A stretch of DNA of 64,000 bases from Psychrobacter immobilis (GCF_904846175.1 NZ_CAJGZM010000001.1:558001-622000); one strand, 5' to 3'. Shown: positions 1 through 10,877, numbered from the stretch's first letter. Program-made: numbers and translations. Notes: generated by a model from the sequence alone, not told the origin.

Positions 1-3000
1 TAAAGACGATAATATTTGGATTTTCTGTATTGCCTTTTACGCGCACGCCGACTGTTTTACCGCTAATGGTTTTAACCGCCTCGATACTCAGATTGGGTTT
101 CATCACATCGCCATTAAAACGCACTTGACCATAATTGAGCTCTAGACTCTGACCAAAGGCATTGATATTGGTACGACGAGAAACCTGCACCACACCTTTG
201 GCGCGCATAATGCCCGTGCCATTTTGTGTGACATTAATCGCCCCTGCTAAAGGAATCACGGCACCAAAGCCACGGAAATTAATATCATCGCCCAAGTCGA
301 TACCGATATCGGCGTTGATTGACCAAGGTTTTGAGATAGCTAAAACCTCATCAATATTACCAATCAAACGACGATCAAGGACGACCGCATCTTCGGTTTG
401 GGTAATGATGTCTTCACTGGCTTCTGGTGGACGAATGGTTGCTGACGGCACACTGACCGCTCCAGTGATATTGACATAACGGTCACCCGGACGCACGATA
501 ATATCGATATCAGGATTAATCTCAGCCAATAATAATGGCGGCTGGGTTAATACCAAACGCTCACCAATAATACTTAGCTTGGCTTGTAGCTTTTGTTGCC
601 AATTCACCGTACCGGTCAGTTTACCTGTACCGGTACCACTATTAAAGGTGCCGTTGATAGTTGCCTGCGTTCCACGAATTTTGCCATCGACATTAACTTT
701 TCTTAAGTTAATAGGCAAATCAAGCATCGCAATACGGCCGTCAGCCAATTTTACATCACCATAAAACTGCGGCTTATCAAGCGTACCACCCAAGCCACCT
801 GCCATGGTGATATTACCTTCGAGCACCCGCATACCGGGGAAGAAAGGCTTAAATATCGCCAAATTAAGCTCATTGAGCACCAGTGCACCCGAGATAGGTT
901 TTGGCGTTTTATAAGGGTCAACGATAACCTCAGCATAGCCGCGCGCACCGCGACCGGTATTGATGTCCGTGCGCAGCTTGATACCTTCAGGGACCGACAA
1001 AGCAATAACGGACACGCGCTTATAAGGCAAGGTAACAGGCTGACTGTCGCCATCTTGAATCAAGCCGATTTTGCCGTTGTCAGAGTACAGTGTAGTATTA
1101 ATCGTCGGCGGACGACCACGTTGCCAACCGAAGATGGCTTTACCATTAATTTTCGCTTGCCAATCAATATCTTTGGGTAAAAAGACTGAGAATAGCGATG
1201 TATCCAAATTTTGTACGGCTAAATTGACTTGACCCGCGGCGGGTGAAGCAATTAGATTCTCACGTAAACACAGCTTGCCCGTTTGGTCGCTCGCTTGCCA
1301 ACAGTGAGCGGCAAGCTGCACTTTTAAGTCAGTAGAATTATTACCTTGTTTTTTGGGTAGATTCACAATCAATTGCGCAGGTTGTAGTTGATTTAACGTC
1401 GCATATTTCGATTTGACTCGACCTTTACCAATCACCCCTGACCAACTGAGCTTATCGCGATTAAAGCCACCTTTGAGCCTAGCTGAGATATCAAGCTCAT
1501 CATTCGCCACCTCAAGATTGACCACATGCGCCTGCTCAGTGCCATTAAAGGTCGCATTAACCTTTTTAAAACTTTGTCCTGCCGCATCCAAACCTTCTGC
1601 GCTAATAATAAGCTGACTTGGGCTATTGGCCAAATTGACGAGCTTACCGCGGATACGCCCTTGACGCAAAATAAAGCCCGGTAGCGCTAGACGCTCACCA
1701 ACCAAGTCAATATAAATCGTGGGCAGCGCTTGTCCTGCTGGCTGCGATAAGGTCGCGCCGCCCGTCACTTTGCCAGCAAGCTTATCTGAGAGCTGGTCGA
1801 GACTGGTGATATTAATCTTAGCTTGTAGCTGCTTAGCATTGCCATTGGCTGTGAGGTAGTTATCGCCCCAACGTAGCACTAAATTATTGGCATTTAAGCT
1901 ATCAATTAGCGCATTGACTTGTTTATATTGCCCCTGTGCATCTTGTGCTTGTAAGCGTTTGAAATAACTGCCTAAGTCTTTTGGCAGACGCATTTTCGCG
2001 GCTAGACTACCTTTAGCACTTAAGGGCTTGCCTTTTAACATACCACTTAAGTTAACTTGTTTAATATTAATGATTTGCTGATTGTCGCTCCAGCGCCCAT
2101 CAGTATCGATGCTGCCAGTAATGGTACTTGGGATGTCTTTAAAGAAATAGCCCAAGTTAAAGCGATTCATCACCGCATTGATATCCCAAGCAATCCCTTT
2201 ACGCACATCAACCGTACCATTGGCATCGATACTGCCTGCCGCGCCGACATGGCGGAAACGCTTGATACGAATCAGCTGGGCGTCACCACTGGCATCGATG
2301 GTAAGTTTACCAGCTGGCAATTGCTCAGCGTCTAATACACCATCAAATTTTACCGCAAAGTTTTTAATCTTACCCTTTGCATTAGGATTATTTTTTGGCG
2401 GCGTTTGCCACACGCCGCTGGTTTTTAAATCACCAGTGATAATGGCGGCGTTATTCGGTAAAAAATAGCCAAGATTAAATTTATCAAAGCGGCCATCGAC
2501 CGTCCAACCGATATTTTGACGTAAATCAATAACACCGTTTGCCTTTACTGCGCCGGCTTCACCGTTATAGTTAAGTTTACGGATACGAATCAGCTTTGGC
2601 GTCCCAGCGGCATCAATCGATAAGCTGCCTTTTGGCACATCAGCGGTATCAATGTGACCATCAAAACGAGCATCAAAAACAGATAGCTCACCGCCGATAA
2701 TATCGACGCTGGCATCACCGCTGCCCGTGATACCGATAGCGCGGCTATCTTGGCTAGCATCAAGGTTTACTTGCAGATCGGTATTGTTAAAACTGATGAT
2801 ATGACGCTGACCTTTGACGCGGTTTTTACTGATATTGAGCATGCGCCCGCGTGCATTGATACGTCCTGTTAAGCGCTCAAGTGGTAGATCACTACGATAT
2901 TTTTTGGGTAGTAAACCTGTGGTACGCGCATCAACCTGCCACGTTAGCGGGCGTTTTTTGCTCGCCAGTTGAATCTGTCCAGTACCAGATAAATCGCCTA

Positions 3001-4600
3001 CTATGCCTTTATAATTAAGACGATTAATATCGATGACGTCGCCTGCTTTACGCACACGCACATCGTAGTTGCCTTTAGGTGCGACATTTAGCTCATTAAT
3101 CACCGCCTTGCCATCGACCGATAAGTTTGAACCGCGCATAACAACAGCGGCTTGCCCGCTTGGGCTGTCGATATTACCGATATTAGGCACATTACGACGT
3201 ACAAGATTTTGCCATTTAGCATCGATATACCAAGGCGTTACTTGTTTAGATTTAGATGTTCTGCCACGTGCTAAGGGTTTACCCTGCACAATATTGGCAT
3301 TGATATGTTCACCATCACGCTGACGCAAATCTGCATCCATCTCTAGATTACCAGTTTTATTTTTATGCTGATAATGTACGGATAAGCGACCATTGAGTTT
3401 TTGCGGGGCATACGCTTTAAAATCCGCGTAATCTTTAGGAATCACGCGACGAACATCAAAATTACTGCCCGTGGCGCGCACTCTTGCATCAAAGCTACCC
3501 TTCCAGTCTAAAATACCTTGTAGCACCAAGTTGCCGGCTGGCACCTGCGCATCCAAGCGATCAATGCGCAGTTGGCTATTGGCAATGATAGCGCGACCTT
3601 GATAATGCCCAGAGGGGATATCTTTGGCGGTCAATTCGGTATTAATACGCAGACGTATCTCTGGGATAACACCCGATGCCGTCGCCATACCACTTTTTAG
3701 GTGGATATTTTGGCTGTCGGCATACGGGATAATAATATCATCCCACTCAAGCTTCGCCTGAAATGGCGAATCCTTATCCAGACCCTGCACCACAAAATCG
3801 CCACTGACATCGCTGTCGTTATAGCGGCTACGCACTTTACCAACGGTGCGTTTAAGCGTGCCGGTTGCAGTGATATCTAATGGGTCAATATAAGCCTGTC
3901 CTAGCGCGCTTACTTCAGCTATGGCACTCAAATCTAAAGGATAATCACCTTGTAAATCCGCATATCCTTTTAGAGCACTGACCTTAACGATATCAGCGTA
4001 TTGTAATTTACCGCGACCAACCGTTACTATACTACCAACCCACGTCAAATCATGCGCCTCAATATCATGCACAATGATAGGGTCTTTGGTAACTTGTTTA
4101 TAAATGATGGTTTTTACTTTTGCTTGATCAAAACGCAAATTGACCGGCAAACTAAGGGTTCGATAATCGAACGGCTCGCCGGTTGGCGGTTTGTTATTGA
4201 TAATCTCAATGGTTTGGATATCTGCATCGCGCAGGTGCACTTCTTTGGCAAATACCGCGCGCCAGCCAATTTTGACATAAGCCTTATCGACCAATATCTC
4301 AAGGTCTTCGTTTGCCTTGATATCGATATCAGTGACCCAAATACCATCGCGCAGATTGCCGCGTCCATATTTGAATTTAATACCCGTCTCAGCGCTGATT
4401 TTTTCTAAAACGAACTTGGTGCCTGATTCAGTGCCGACCGCATACAGAAAAACGGCGAACATAATCGCTAATACGATAACAATAAGCACCATCAATTTGA
4501 GCAAAAAAGACAGTGGATACCAACGTCTTACGGCGCGGGCGTCACGTTGTGCTGGATCTTCATCCGAGGGCTTGTTTGGCAGGATATTTTTAGTCGACAT
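1..4600 (-). CDS. tamB: TamB, inner-membrane subunit of the translocation and assembly module (3' end outside window)
   Basis: TamB spans the periplasm from the inner membrane to TamA and helps insert outer-membrane proteins and move phospholipids. The ATG at 4598-4600 opens a frame that I followed at its start and near position 1. The N-terminus has a short polar stretch ending in RRWYP, then one hydrophobic anchor (LMVLIVIVLAIMFAVFLYAV), then the AsmA/TamB-like start of the periplasmic part. At the left edge the frame reads GVRVKGNTENPNIIVF, which matches the conserved start of the TamB C-terminal (DUF490) domain; roughly the last 100-170 residues are missing. At more than 1530 residues it is longer than the Escherichia coli protein (about 1260). 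It lies 99 bp downstream of tamA on the same strand, the usual tamA-tamB order. The long middle part was not read codon by codon. Confidence 0.9.
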   Translation of the reverse strand, partial: MSTKNILPNKPSDEDPAQRDARAVRRWYPLSFLLKLMVLIVIVLAIMFAVFLYAVGTESGTKFVLEKISAETGIKFKYGRGNLRDGIWVTDIDIKANEDLEILVDKAYVKIGWRAVFAKEVHLRDADIQTIEIINNKPPTGEPFDYRTLSLPVNLRFDQAKVKTIIYKQVTKDPIIVHDIEAHDLTWVGSIVTVGRGKLQYADIVKVSALKGYADLQGDYPLDLSAIAEVSALGQAYIDPLDITATGTLKRTVGKVRSRYNDSDVSGDFVVQGLDKDSPFQAKLEWDDIIIPYADSQNIHLKSGMATASGVIPEIRLRINTELTAKDIPSGHYQGRAIIANSQLRIDRLDAQVPAGNLVLQGILDWKGSFDARVRATGSNFDVRRVIPKDYADFKAYAPQKLNGRLSVHYQHKNKTGNLEMDADLRQRDGEHINANIVQGKPLARGRTSKSKQVTPWYIDAKWQNLVRRNVPNIGNIDSPSGQAAVVMRGSNLSVDGKAVINELNVAPKGNYDVRVRKAGDVIDINRLNYKGIVGDLSGTGQIQLASKKRPLTWQVDARTTGLLPKKYRSDLPLERLTGRINARGRMLNISKNRVKGQRHIISFNNTDLQVNLDASQDSRAIGITGSGDASVDIIGGELSVFDARFDGHIDTADVPKGSLSIDAAGTPKLIRIRKLNYNGEAGAVKANGVIDLRQNIGWTVDGRFDKFNLGYFLPNNAAIITGDLKTSGVWQTPPKNNPNAKGKIKNFAVKFDGVLDAEQLPAGKLTIDASGDAQLIRIKRFRHVGAAGSIDANGTVDVRKGIAWDINAVMNRFNLGYFFKDIPSTITGSIDTDGRWSDNQQIINIKQVNLSGMLKGKPLSAKGSLAAKMRLPKDLGSYFKRLQAQDAQGQYKQVNALIDSLNANNLVLRWGDNYLTANGNAKQLQAKINITSLDQLSDKLAGKVTGGATLSQPAGQALPTIYIDLVGERLALPGFILRQGRIRGKLVNLANSPSQLIISAEGLDAAGQSFKKVNATFNGTEQAHVVNLEVANDELDISARLKGGFNRDKLSWSGVIGKGRVKSKYATLNQLQPAQLIVNLPKKQGNNSTDLKVQLAAHCWQASDQTGKLCLRENLIASPAAGQVNLAVQNLDTSLFSVFLPKDIDWQAKINGKAIFGWQRGRPPTINTTLYSDNGKIGLIQDGDSQPVTLPYKRVSVIALSVPEGIKLRTDINTGRGARGYAEVIVDPYKTPKPISGALVLNELNLAIFKPFFPGMRVLEGNITMAGGLGGTLDKPQFYGDVKLADGRIAMLDLPINLRKVNVDGKIRGTQATINGTFNSGTGTGKLTGTVNWQQKLQAKLSIIGERLVLTQPPLLLAEINPDIDIIVRPGDRYVNITGAVSVPSATIRPPEASEDIITQTEDAVVLDRRLIGNIDEVLAISKPWSINADIGIDLGDDINFRGFGAVIPLAGAINVTQNGTGIMRAKGVVQVSRRTNINAFGQSLELNYGQVRFNGDVMKPNLSIEAVKTISGKTVGVRVKGNTENPNIIVF

Positions 4601-4699
4601 GACACTCAGCTACGTTAAAGAATGATTACCAGCATGCGCTAGGATAAAAAATAGTACTGTACTTAATATTACAGTTAGGACTGTTTTGCTGCTTACTGC

Positions 4700-7600
4700 T
4701 TATAAAGGCGAGCCGATAAAAAGATGCAGTCTAACCGGAATGCTGTCTTCTGTCACACCCGCAGCCACATCGACACGCACCACGCCGACCGGCGACGCCC
4801 AACGGATACCAACACCGACGCCAATTTTGGTATCTGTTTCAAAGTCTTTATCATAAGCATTACCGACATCGGTGAAAAATGCCCCGCGGAAACCCGGTTT
4901 AAACTCATAGTTATATTCGGCACTACCAACGGCAAGGATTTGCCCGCCGGTCAAATAGCCTTTATCAATCGGTGATAGGCTTTCGTAATCATAACCGCGG
5001 ATACTTTGGTCGCCGCCAGCAAAGAAGCGTAGTTTATAAGGCACTTCGTAAAAGTCATCGGCCCAAATATAACCGGTATTTAAACTACCCAACACTTGGT
5101 GTTTGTTATCAGTACCGAAACTATAAATACCGCTGACGCCCGCGCGTACTATCGCCAAATCGGTATCGCTCAGAGCGCTTTCTGAACCTGCCTCAAGCGA
5201 ATAATACTGGCGGAACCCACGCATAGGATTGGCGGGATTATCAACGTCTGTCTTACTCATGCCGTAACCAAATAACAAGGCTTGCTGAGTAGGTTTAGAG
5301 GAAGTAAAGCGTACCGGAAGATTGTCTAACTCATCCTCATCCACGCCGGTCTCTAGCTCATCTAAACGGTAGCGCACAGAGTAACTACGATCCCAGCCGT
5401 TTTCACGGCGGATATTACGTGCCAATGCGGCTTTTAAGGTTCTGGTAGATAAGTCAAAATTACCTTCGCCTTGGTCGATGACCTCTTCTTCATAAGTCAA
5501 ACGCGCATCCAACTTATCATTCAAAGGGTGCTTCCATGGTCGGCTGGCGTAAAGGGCGACGTTCTTGGTGATACGTGATACTTCGGTTTCTGCGCCTGCT
5601 TGATAGCCTTTACGATTGAGCAGATTATAATCTATCTTGGCGGTTGCACGTACGCCAGTATCGGTGCCATAACCTAGACCGACTTGAGCATCACGCGGTT
5701 TGTTCGCAGACACAAAGACATACAATGGTACTTTTTTATTTTCTAATACGTCTTGCGGCGTTTTACGTCCAGCAAGCGTTGGCGGTACAAAGTTTTCATC
5801 AGCAAGAATGCTTTTTTCATCAGGAAAAATTTTCTGCGCAATGTTACTAATAGAGTCACTGATTTTACCTAAAATACTATTGGCTTCTTGGTCTTTTTCG
5901 TCCAATACCCGATCATTCGGCAAACGGCTTAGACGTTCGGCTTTTTGTTTAATGGCTTGCAGCTTAGCCAGTGTTTCTTCATCAGCCTCAAACTCAATCG
6001 CAGCAATGTCAGCTGGATTGACACTATCGCCACTAGTGGCGTAGCGCTCGCCATCAGCTTGAGTCATGCCATCGCCATTTTGCCCCGTATTATTTATGTC
6101 GGCGCCATCATCGGTATTATCAGTACTATTGCTATTAGGTGAATTATCAAAGGCTAAAGTACTGCTTTCACTGCGTTCATCTGGTGGCAAAATCGACTCG
6201 ACGTTGACGGTATTAAAGTAACGGGTCGCTGATAAATCATTACTAAATTTGGTCACCGCCGGACGATAAAACGGATCGCCTTCTTTAAAGCCTACTAGCT
6301 GATGTAATAATGACAATTCTACCGGCAGTTTTTCAGGGTCACGCGTCAGCGTACGTGATTCTTGGTCATAAGTAAAAAACACCACTTCATCAAATTCATA
6401 GCGCTCACCAGTATTGTAGACCAGCGATACATCGGCGGTATTGTCCGGCAAGATGATATCAACCGATTTATTTAGCCAATATTGATCAAAGTAACCATAG
6501 GTATCACTAAGTGACTCAAGCGCCGCTTTACTGTCTTTATAAACTCGGTGATTAAAGATATCACCCTCTTGTGGCGGCAAGTCTTTTTCAAGCGTGGCAA
6601 ATTCTTCTTGCTCGCTACCTTCGCCGCGAATATCAACAATACGGCTATCAACGCGTACTGGTTCGCCTAACTTCTCAATAATGACATCGATAGTATCGCT
6701 ATTGGTTTGGCGCAAACGTAAGGTCACATCATAGTACCCAACGGCTTTGGCGGCATCTAATGCGCTTTGGCGTAGACGCGGTAGTGCGGCGGTAAAATCG
6801 ACTACAGACTGCACCGTAGTCTCATCAATCGCAGCTTTGATATTCTTAAAGGGTTGAATATCATCATCGGCTTTGGTTAATGTTGGCTTAAGGTTTCTGG
6901 CATTGTTTGGCGCATTGTTTTTTGTACTATTGTTTTCACTATTGTCGCTTAAGTTATCCGCCGCCGCTTGTTGCAGATAAACTGTTGTTTCTACGTGCGG
7001 TAGCGTTATCACACCGCCATTAAATAAACGATTATAAAGACGCTTAACGATATTGCCTTTCTTATTGCGCGCCATAGTTTTAGGTTTTGCCGCTTGTTCG
7101 ATACTTTCTTTTACCGCGTTAATATCGTTTTCGTAATTCGGTAAATAATCATCAGGATTGATGCTGCCTGACTGGGCATTTTCTACATCATCGCTATCCG
7201 TTTCTACACTGGCACTGGCGTTAGTGTTGGTACTGGTACTACTATCGCCATCACTAATAACCGAATCACTGACGTTAATAGGACGCGACATCACATCGTC
7301 AGTCTCTGCCTGTTTCGCAGCCGTCTCATCTCTACCTAAGGTATCAAGATTGCTTGGCGCTGCTAGATTGGTGGTATCCAATCCCACGTCCAGCCCAATC
7401 GGCGGCGTGCTATCGTCCAACCTTGCTACAGGTGCATTAAACGCTTCACCAAATGCTTGAAAATCGCTGTCGTTACGACGCATGCCATTGATATTACTAA
7501 CGCCATTACTCTGATTAATGCTGTCAATATCTTGAGCGTTTTGCCTATCCATTGCCGCCAGCTCGCGATCAATCTCGTCAGGCGTCATCATCTGATAGCC

Positions 7601-8314
7601 TTGTTGCTGCACGATATTGACTTGCTGTTCTAAGTTTTCATTGCTATCAAATGCTTGGTTGTTGCCTAGACTATCTATGCCATTACCGATAGTATTAGCA
7701 AAATCACTAACACTAGCAATATCATTATTTGATAACTGGGATTTATCGGTGTTATTTGCTTGCGTAGTAGAATTTTTGTTAGGATTTTTAATGCCTAAGT
7801 TCTGCTCGCTATAATCATCCAATACCGATTGATCGATAACACCTTCTTCAACGGCTTTTTTTAGACGTAAGGCATCCAAAGCGATATCAAGCTGCCTATC
7901 TTCATAGGCATCTTTAGAAAATGCTCGTTTAGACGAGGACTGAGCCGAAGAATTAGAAGGCGGTTTTGGCGTTGTTGGCTGCGATTGAAGTTGCGGCTGT
8001 GCAGTGGTCGTATCACTTTCGCTATTTTCGATGACTTGGCTGCTGTTCGGGCTATTGACCGTATTATTGTTTAAATCAGTAGCGGCAAAAGCGACAGGCG
8101 CCATACCGATACTCACCCCAAAACCAACCAAACTGGTGGTCAACGCCCTAAAAATCGCCGTACGCGTAAAGTAAACGCGCGGACTATCGATACGATGGGT
8201 GCGATTAACGTAACTAAGATGAGCAAGTTTAGCTGTGCCCTTTGACATGTCTGCCGATGTATCACGCAACATAACCGATGAGTTGTGCGCTAGAGTTGAA
8301 GGCTGATGTTTCAT
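4700..8314 (-). CDS. tamA: TamA, outer-membrane Omp85-family barrel, with a long low-complexity N-terminal extension
   Basis: TamA is the outer-membrane partner of TamB. The C-terminal 350 or so residues carry the Omp85 barrel, including GGDQSIRGYDYESLSP (the RGY motif of the lid loop) and a final strand ending in LHLFIGSPL. POTRA-like sequence begins around residue 490 (AAIDETTVQSVVDF) and runs to about 720. A signal-like hydrophobic stretch lies at about 53-78, ending AFAATD, after an unusually long 50-residue polar lead. Residues 80-480 are Asn/Ser/Asp/Thr-rich and look disordered, and a second such insert (about 725-770) precedes the barrel. E. coli TamA is about 577 residues; this is 1204. 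The start is supported by an AGGAAA ribosome-binding site just upstream. It heads the leftward tamA-tamB operon. Confidence 0.9.
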   Translation of the reverse strand: MKHQPSTLAHNSSVMLRDTSADMSKGTAKLAHLSYVNRTHRIDSPRVYFTRTAIFRALTTSLVGFGVSIGMAPVAFAATDLNNNTVNSPNSSQVIENSESDTTTAQPQLQSQPTTPKPPSNSSAQSSSKRAFSKDAYEDRQLDIALDALRLKKAVEEGVIDQSVLDDYSEQNLGIKNPNKNSTTQANNTDKSQLSNNDIASVSDFANTIGNGIDSLGNNQAFDSNENLEQQVNIVQQQGYQMMTPDEIDRELAAMDRQNAQDIDSINQSNGVSNINGMRRNDSDFQAFGEAFNAPVARLDDSTPPIGLDVGLDTTNLAAPSNLDTLGRDETAAKQAETDDVMSRPINVSDSVISDGDSSTSTNTNASASVETDSDDVENAQSGSINPDDYLPNYENDINAVKESIEQAAKPKTMARNKKGNIVKRLYNRLFNGGVITLPHVETTVYLQQAAADNLSDNSENNSTKNNAPNNARNLKPTLTKADDDIQPFKNIKAAIDETTVQSVVDFTAALPRLRQSALDAAKAVGYYDVTLRLRQTNSDTIDVIIEKLGEPVRVDSRIVDIRGEGSEQEEFATLEKDLPPQEGDIFNHRVYKDSKAALESLSDTYGYFDQYWLNKSVDIILPDNTADVSLVYNTGERYEFDEVVFFTYDQESRTLTRDPEKLPVELSLLHQLVGFKEGDPFYRPAVTKFSNDLSATRYFNTVNVESILPPDERSESSTLAFDNSPNSNSTDNTDDGADINNTGQNGDGMTQADGERYATSGDSVNPADIAAIEFEADEETLAKLQAIKQKAERLSRLPNDRVLDEKDQEANSILGKISDSISNIAQKIFPDEKSILADENFVPPTLAGRKTPQDVLENKKVPLYVFVSANKPRDAQVGLGYGTDTGVRATAKIDYNLLNRKGYQAGAETEVSRITKNVALYASRPWKHPLNDKLDARLTYEEEVIDQGEGNFDLSTRTLKAALARNIRRENGWDRSYSVRYRLDELETGVDEDELDNLPVRFTSSKPTQQALLFGYGMSKTDVDNPANPMRGFRQYYSLEAGSESALSDTDLAIVRAGVSGIYSFGTDNKHQVLGSLNTGYIWADDFYEVPYKLRFFAGGDQSIRGYDYESLSPIDKGYLTGGQILAVGSAEYNYEFKPGFRGAFFTDVGNAYDKDFETDTKIGVGVGIRWASPVGVVRVDVAAGVTEDSIPVRLHLFIGSPL

Positions 8315-8621
8315 ATTTATTTCCTATCACCTCACGCGGCACAATTTGACGAGTCTTACCGGTGAATAAAAGTAGAGCAGTTAACTGAAATTATTGGTTT
8401 GGGCAGCTAAAATTTACAAATCATAACTTAGTTAATTATCAAATCATAGCATCGGGCGCATGTATTTTTACCAAAGCCTTGCTATTATACGGCTTAACAT
8501 TGATAAAACCTATGCTATATTTCGATAAGTTTTTGATACCATTAACAATTGTTTATATATCAATGACTGCGTTTTACCTTGCTCTCACCATACTAGTTGC
8601 GACCCATCTGTAGGAATTTTC
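8315..8621. other. Intergenic region between divergent tamA and the LplT-like transporter
   Basis: This AT-rich stretch must hold the promoters of tamA (leftward) and of the MFS gene (rightward). I see no convincing ORF, repeat or RNA structure in it, and no promoter box pair good enough to name. Confidence 0.5.
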
Positions 8622-9962
8622 ATGGCCAATCAGTTTCAATTATTTAAGCGCCGCCGTTTTAGCGCCATGTTTTTTACCCAGTTTTTGGGCGCGTTCAATG
8701 ACAATATCTTTAAGCAAGCGCTGATACTGGTGCTGACTTATACCGCTGCCAGCCAGTTGGGTATGGAAGTCAGTATTTTAAACAACTTAGCGGCGATGTT
8801 GTTTATTTTGCCGTACTTTTTATTTTCGGCATTGGCAGGTCAAATCGCCGATAAATTTGAAAAATCAAAACTGACGCGATTGATTAAGTTGCTTGAAATA
8901 TCCATCATGGTTATTGCCGCCATCGGCTTTGTCTTTGAATGGTATGCACTATTATTTGTGGCGCTGTTTTTAATGGGTGCCCAATCGACGTTTTTTGGTC
9001 CGATTAAGTATGCGTATTTACCGCAAGCGATGAAAGAAGATGAGCTGGTCGGTGCCAATGGTCTGTTTCAAATGGGTACCTCGCTTGCCATCCTGCTTGG
9101 TATGATTATCGCTGGGGTATTGACCCAGATAACGCAGCCGCTATTCTGGATCAGTGTGACCGTACTAATCGTCGCGGCAATAGGCTATTTTGCATCTCGT
9201 TTTATTCCAACCATGCCAGCGATGCAACCTGACCTGAAGATTAATTGGAACATCTTTACTACTAGCATGGCGACAGTGCGCTATTTATACTCGCTGCCTT
9301 TTTTATTCTTTGTCATCCTTGGTAATAGCTGGTTTTGGTTTTACGGCGCGACGTTTTTGACCCAAACCCCAGAGTTCAGCAAAGTCATTTTACATGGCGA
9401 CGAGTCAGTGGTTATTTTTCTATTAACGCTGTTTTCAGTCGGCGTCTCGATTGGTTCTCTGCTTTGTAAATCATTGACCAAAAACCAAGTCAGCCTGCGC
9501 TTATTGCCGTTTGGTATCGCTGGTCTCAGCATCTTTGCGATTGATTTATATTTTTCTTTGTCAGGACTCAATATCAACGTTAATACAGAAGCGTTACTCG
9601 GTATTAGCGACTTATGGGGTATGAGCGGTAGCTGGCGTGTGTTTGCCGACTTATTCTTTTTAGGTTTTAGCGGCGGTTTATATATCGTGCCTTTATATGC
9701 TTCTATGCAAGCTTATGCGCCAAAAAGCCATCGTGCGCGCATTGTTGGTGCCAACAATATCTTTAATGCCATCTTTATGGTCAGCTCGGCGATTTTTTCG
9801 ATTGTGGTGTTAAATACGTTAGGTATGACCCTACCGCAACTGTTCTTAGTAACGGGCATATTGAATCTGGTTTTTGGGGTATTTTTATACCTGAAACTTA
9901 ATAAACATATCAAACAAGCGGTCATTCAAACCCATGATGATGAACGTAATCGACACGATTAG
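8622..9962 (+). CDS. MFS transporter, LplT-like (lysophospholipid flippase family)
   Basis: A 446-residue membrane protein with about 12 hydrophobic segments. The N-terminal motif FLGAFNDNIFKQAL and the following GQIADKFEKSKLTRLIKLLE are typical of the LplT branch and of the transporter domain fused to acyl-ACP synthetase/acyltransferase (Aas) in many proteobacteria. LplT flips lysophosphatidylethanolamine inward for re-acylation. Here the transporter stands alone, with no acyltransferase domain or Aas gene next to it, so the substrate is inferred from family only. The ATG follows a good AGGAA site (8612-8616). It is transcribed away from tamA. Confidence 0.75.
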   Translation: MANQFQLFKRRRFSAMFFTQFLGAFNDNIFKQALILVLTYTAASQLGMEVSILNNLAAMLFILPYFLFSALAGQIADKFEKSKLTRLIKLLEISIMVIAAIGFVFEWYALLFVALFLMGAQSTFFGPIKYAYLPQAMKEDELVGANGLFQMGTSLAILLGMIIAGVLTQITQPLFWISVTVLIVAAIGYFASRFIPTMPAMQPDLKINWNIFTTSMATVRYLYSLPFLFFVILGNSWFWFYGATFLTQTPEFSKVILHGDESVVIFLLTLFSVGVSIGSLLCKSLTKNQVSLRLLPFGIAGLSIFAIDLYFSLSGLNINVNTEALLGISDLWGMSGSWRVFADLFFLGFSGGLYIVPLYASMQAYAPKSHRARIVGANNIFNAIFMVSSAIFSIVVLNTLGMTLPQLFLVTGILNLVFGVFLYLKLNKHIKQAVIQTHDDERNRHD

Positions 9963-10062
9963 GTATTCAAGTCATCTAAACAAGCCATCTAAATTAGCAA
10001 CACTGCAAGATGCTATTATAAGTGAATCATCAAGCTGATAATTTTGCTGCTGACCGTCTATA

Positions 10063-10088
10063 TTGTTTGTTATAGTTGTTTGTTATAG
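10063..10088. repeat. Two perfect 13-bp tandem repeats upstream of coq7
   Basis: The unit TTGTTTGTTATAG occurs twice head to tail at 10063-10075 and 10076-10088, in the space between the MFS gene and coq7. It could be a small regulatory repeat or simple slippage; each copy ends in a -10-like TTATAG. Confidence 0.7.
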
Positions 10089-10232
10089 TAAGACTCATCA
10101 GCAATCAGCAAACTGCTAATAGACAGTGCTTACTACTCGTGCAAACTTGCTATTTTAAGCGAATTTCAACTGGCTTAAAAGCCGTTAATCATAGAGCATA
10201 TTTATAATATACATAGCCATCAGGAGTGAACC

Positions 10233-10877
10233 ATGGCGCAGCGTCCCTTATCAAAAATTGACCATTTATTACTGGGGGTAGACAAGGCATTACGAGCGGT
10301 CGTACCGCATTCAAATCCTAGCACTCGCCCGCTGCCCGTGAGTAGCGACGAGATTCCTGAGCTGAGTATCACCGAGGCGCGGCATGTCGCAGGCCTGATG
10401 CGTATCAACCATACTGGCGAAGTATGCGCGCAAGGGCTGTATCACGGGCAAGCGTTTGCGGCAAAAGATAATAATGTTAAACAAGCCATGCAACAATCCG
10501 CTGCAGAAGAGGTCGATCATCTGGTGTGGTGCGAGGTACGTTTGGATGAGCTTGGCAGTCATCCTAGTATTTTCACGCCATTATGGTATGGCATGTCATT
10601 TGGGCTTGGGGCGGTAGCAGGTGCTATTTCTAACGAGTTTAGTTTGGGCTTTGTCGCAGAAACTGAAGCGCAAGTCAGTGAGCATTTGCAAGATCATATT
10701 GGACAATTACCACCACAAGATAAACGCTCAAGAGAAATACTGGCGCAAATGGATATTGAAGAATTACACCATCGCGAATTGGCACTGGCCAATGGCGGCG
10801 CGGCATTGTCACCGCCGGTACGTTATACCATGCGCTGGATGGCCAATCGCATGAAAGCCACTGCTTATCACTTATAA
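10233..10877 (+). CDS. coq7: Coq7, 3-demethoxyubiquinol 3-hydroxylase
   Basis: Coq7 is a di-iron membrane-associated hydroxylase that carries out the penultimate hydroxylation in ubiquinone synthesis. The carboxylate/histidine ligands are visible in order: the Glu of RINHTGE, the EEVDH helix, the ETE segment, and IEELHH near the C-terminus. The length (214 aa) fits the bacterial family. A strong AGGAG site lies directly before the ATG. It appears monocistronic, flanked by intergenic gaps of about 240-270 bp. The protein lacks an N-terminal signal, as expected for a peripheral inner-membrane enzyme. Confidence 0.93.
   Translation: MAQRPLSKIDHLLLGVDKALRAVVPHSNPSTRPLPVSSDEIPELSITEARHVAGLMRINHTGEVCAQGLYHGQAFAAKDNNVKQAMQQSAAEEVDHLVWCEVRLDELGSHPSIFTPLWYGMSFGLGAVAGAISNEFSLGFVAETEAQVSEHLQDHIGQLPPQDKRSREILAQMDIEELHHRELALANGGAALSPPVRYTMRWMANRMKATAYHL

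Noticed and set aside
4052..4408. 118-codon rightward ORF opposite the start of tamB
   Set aside because: It is antisense to TamB, without a ribosome-binding site or recognisable product.
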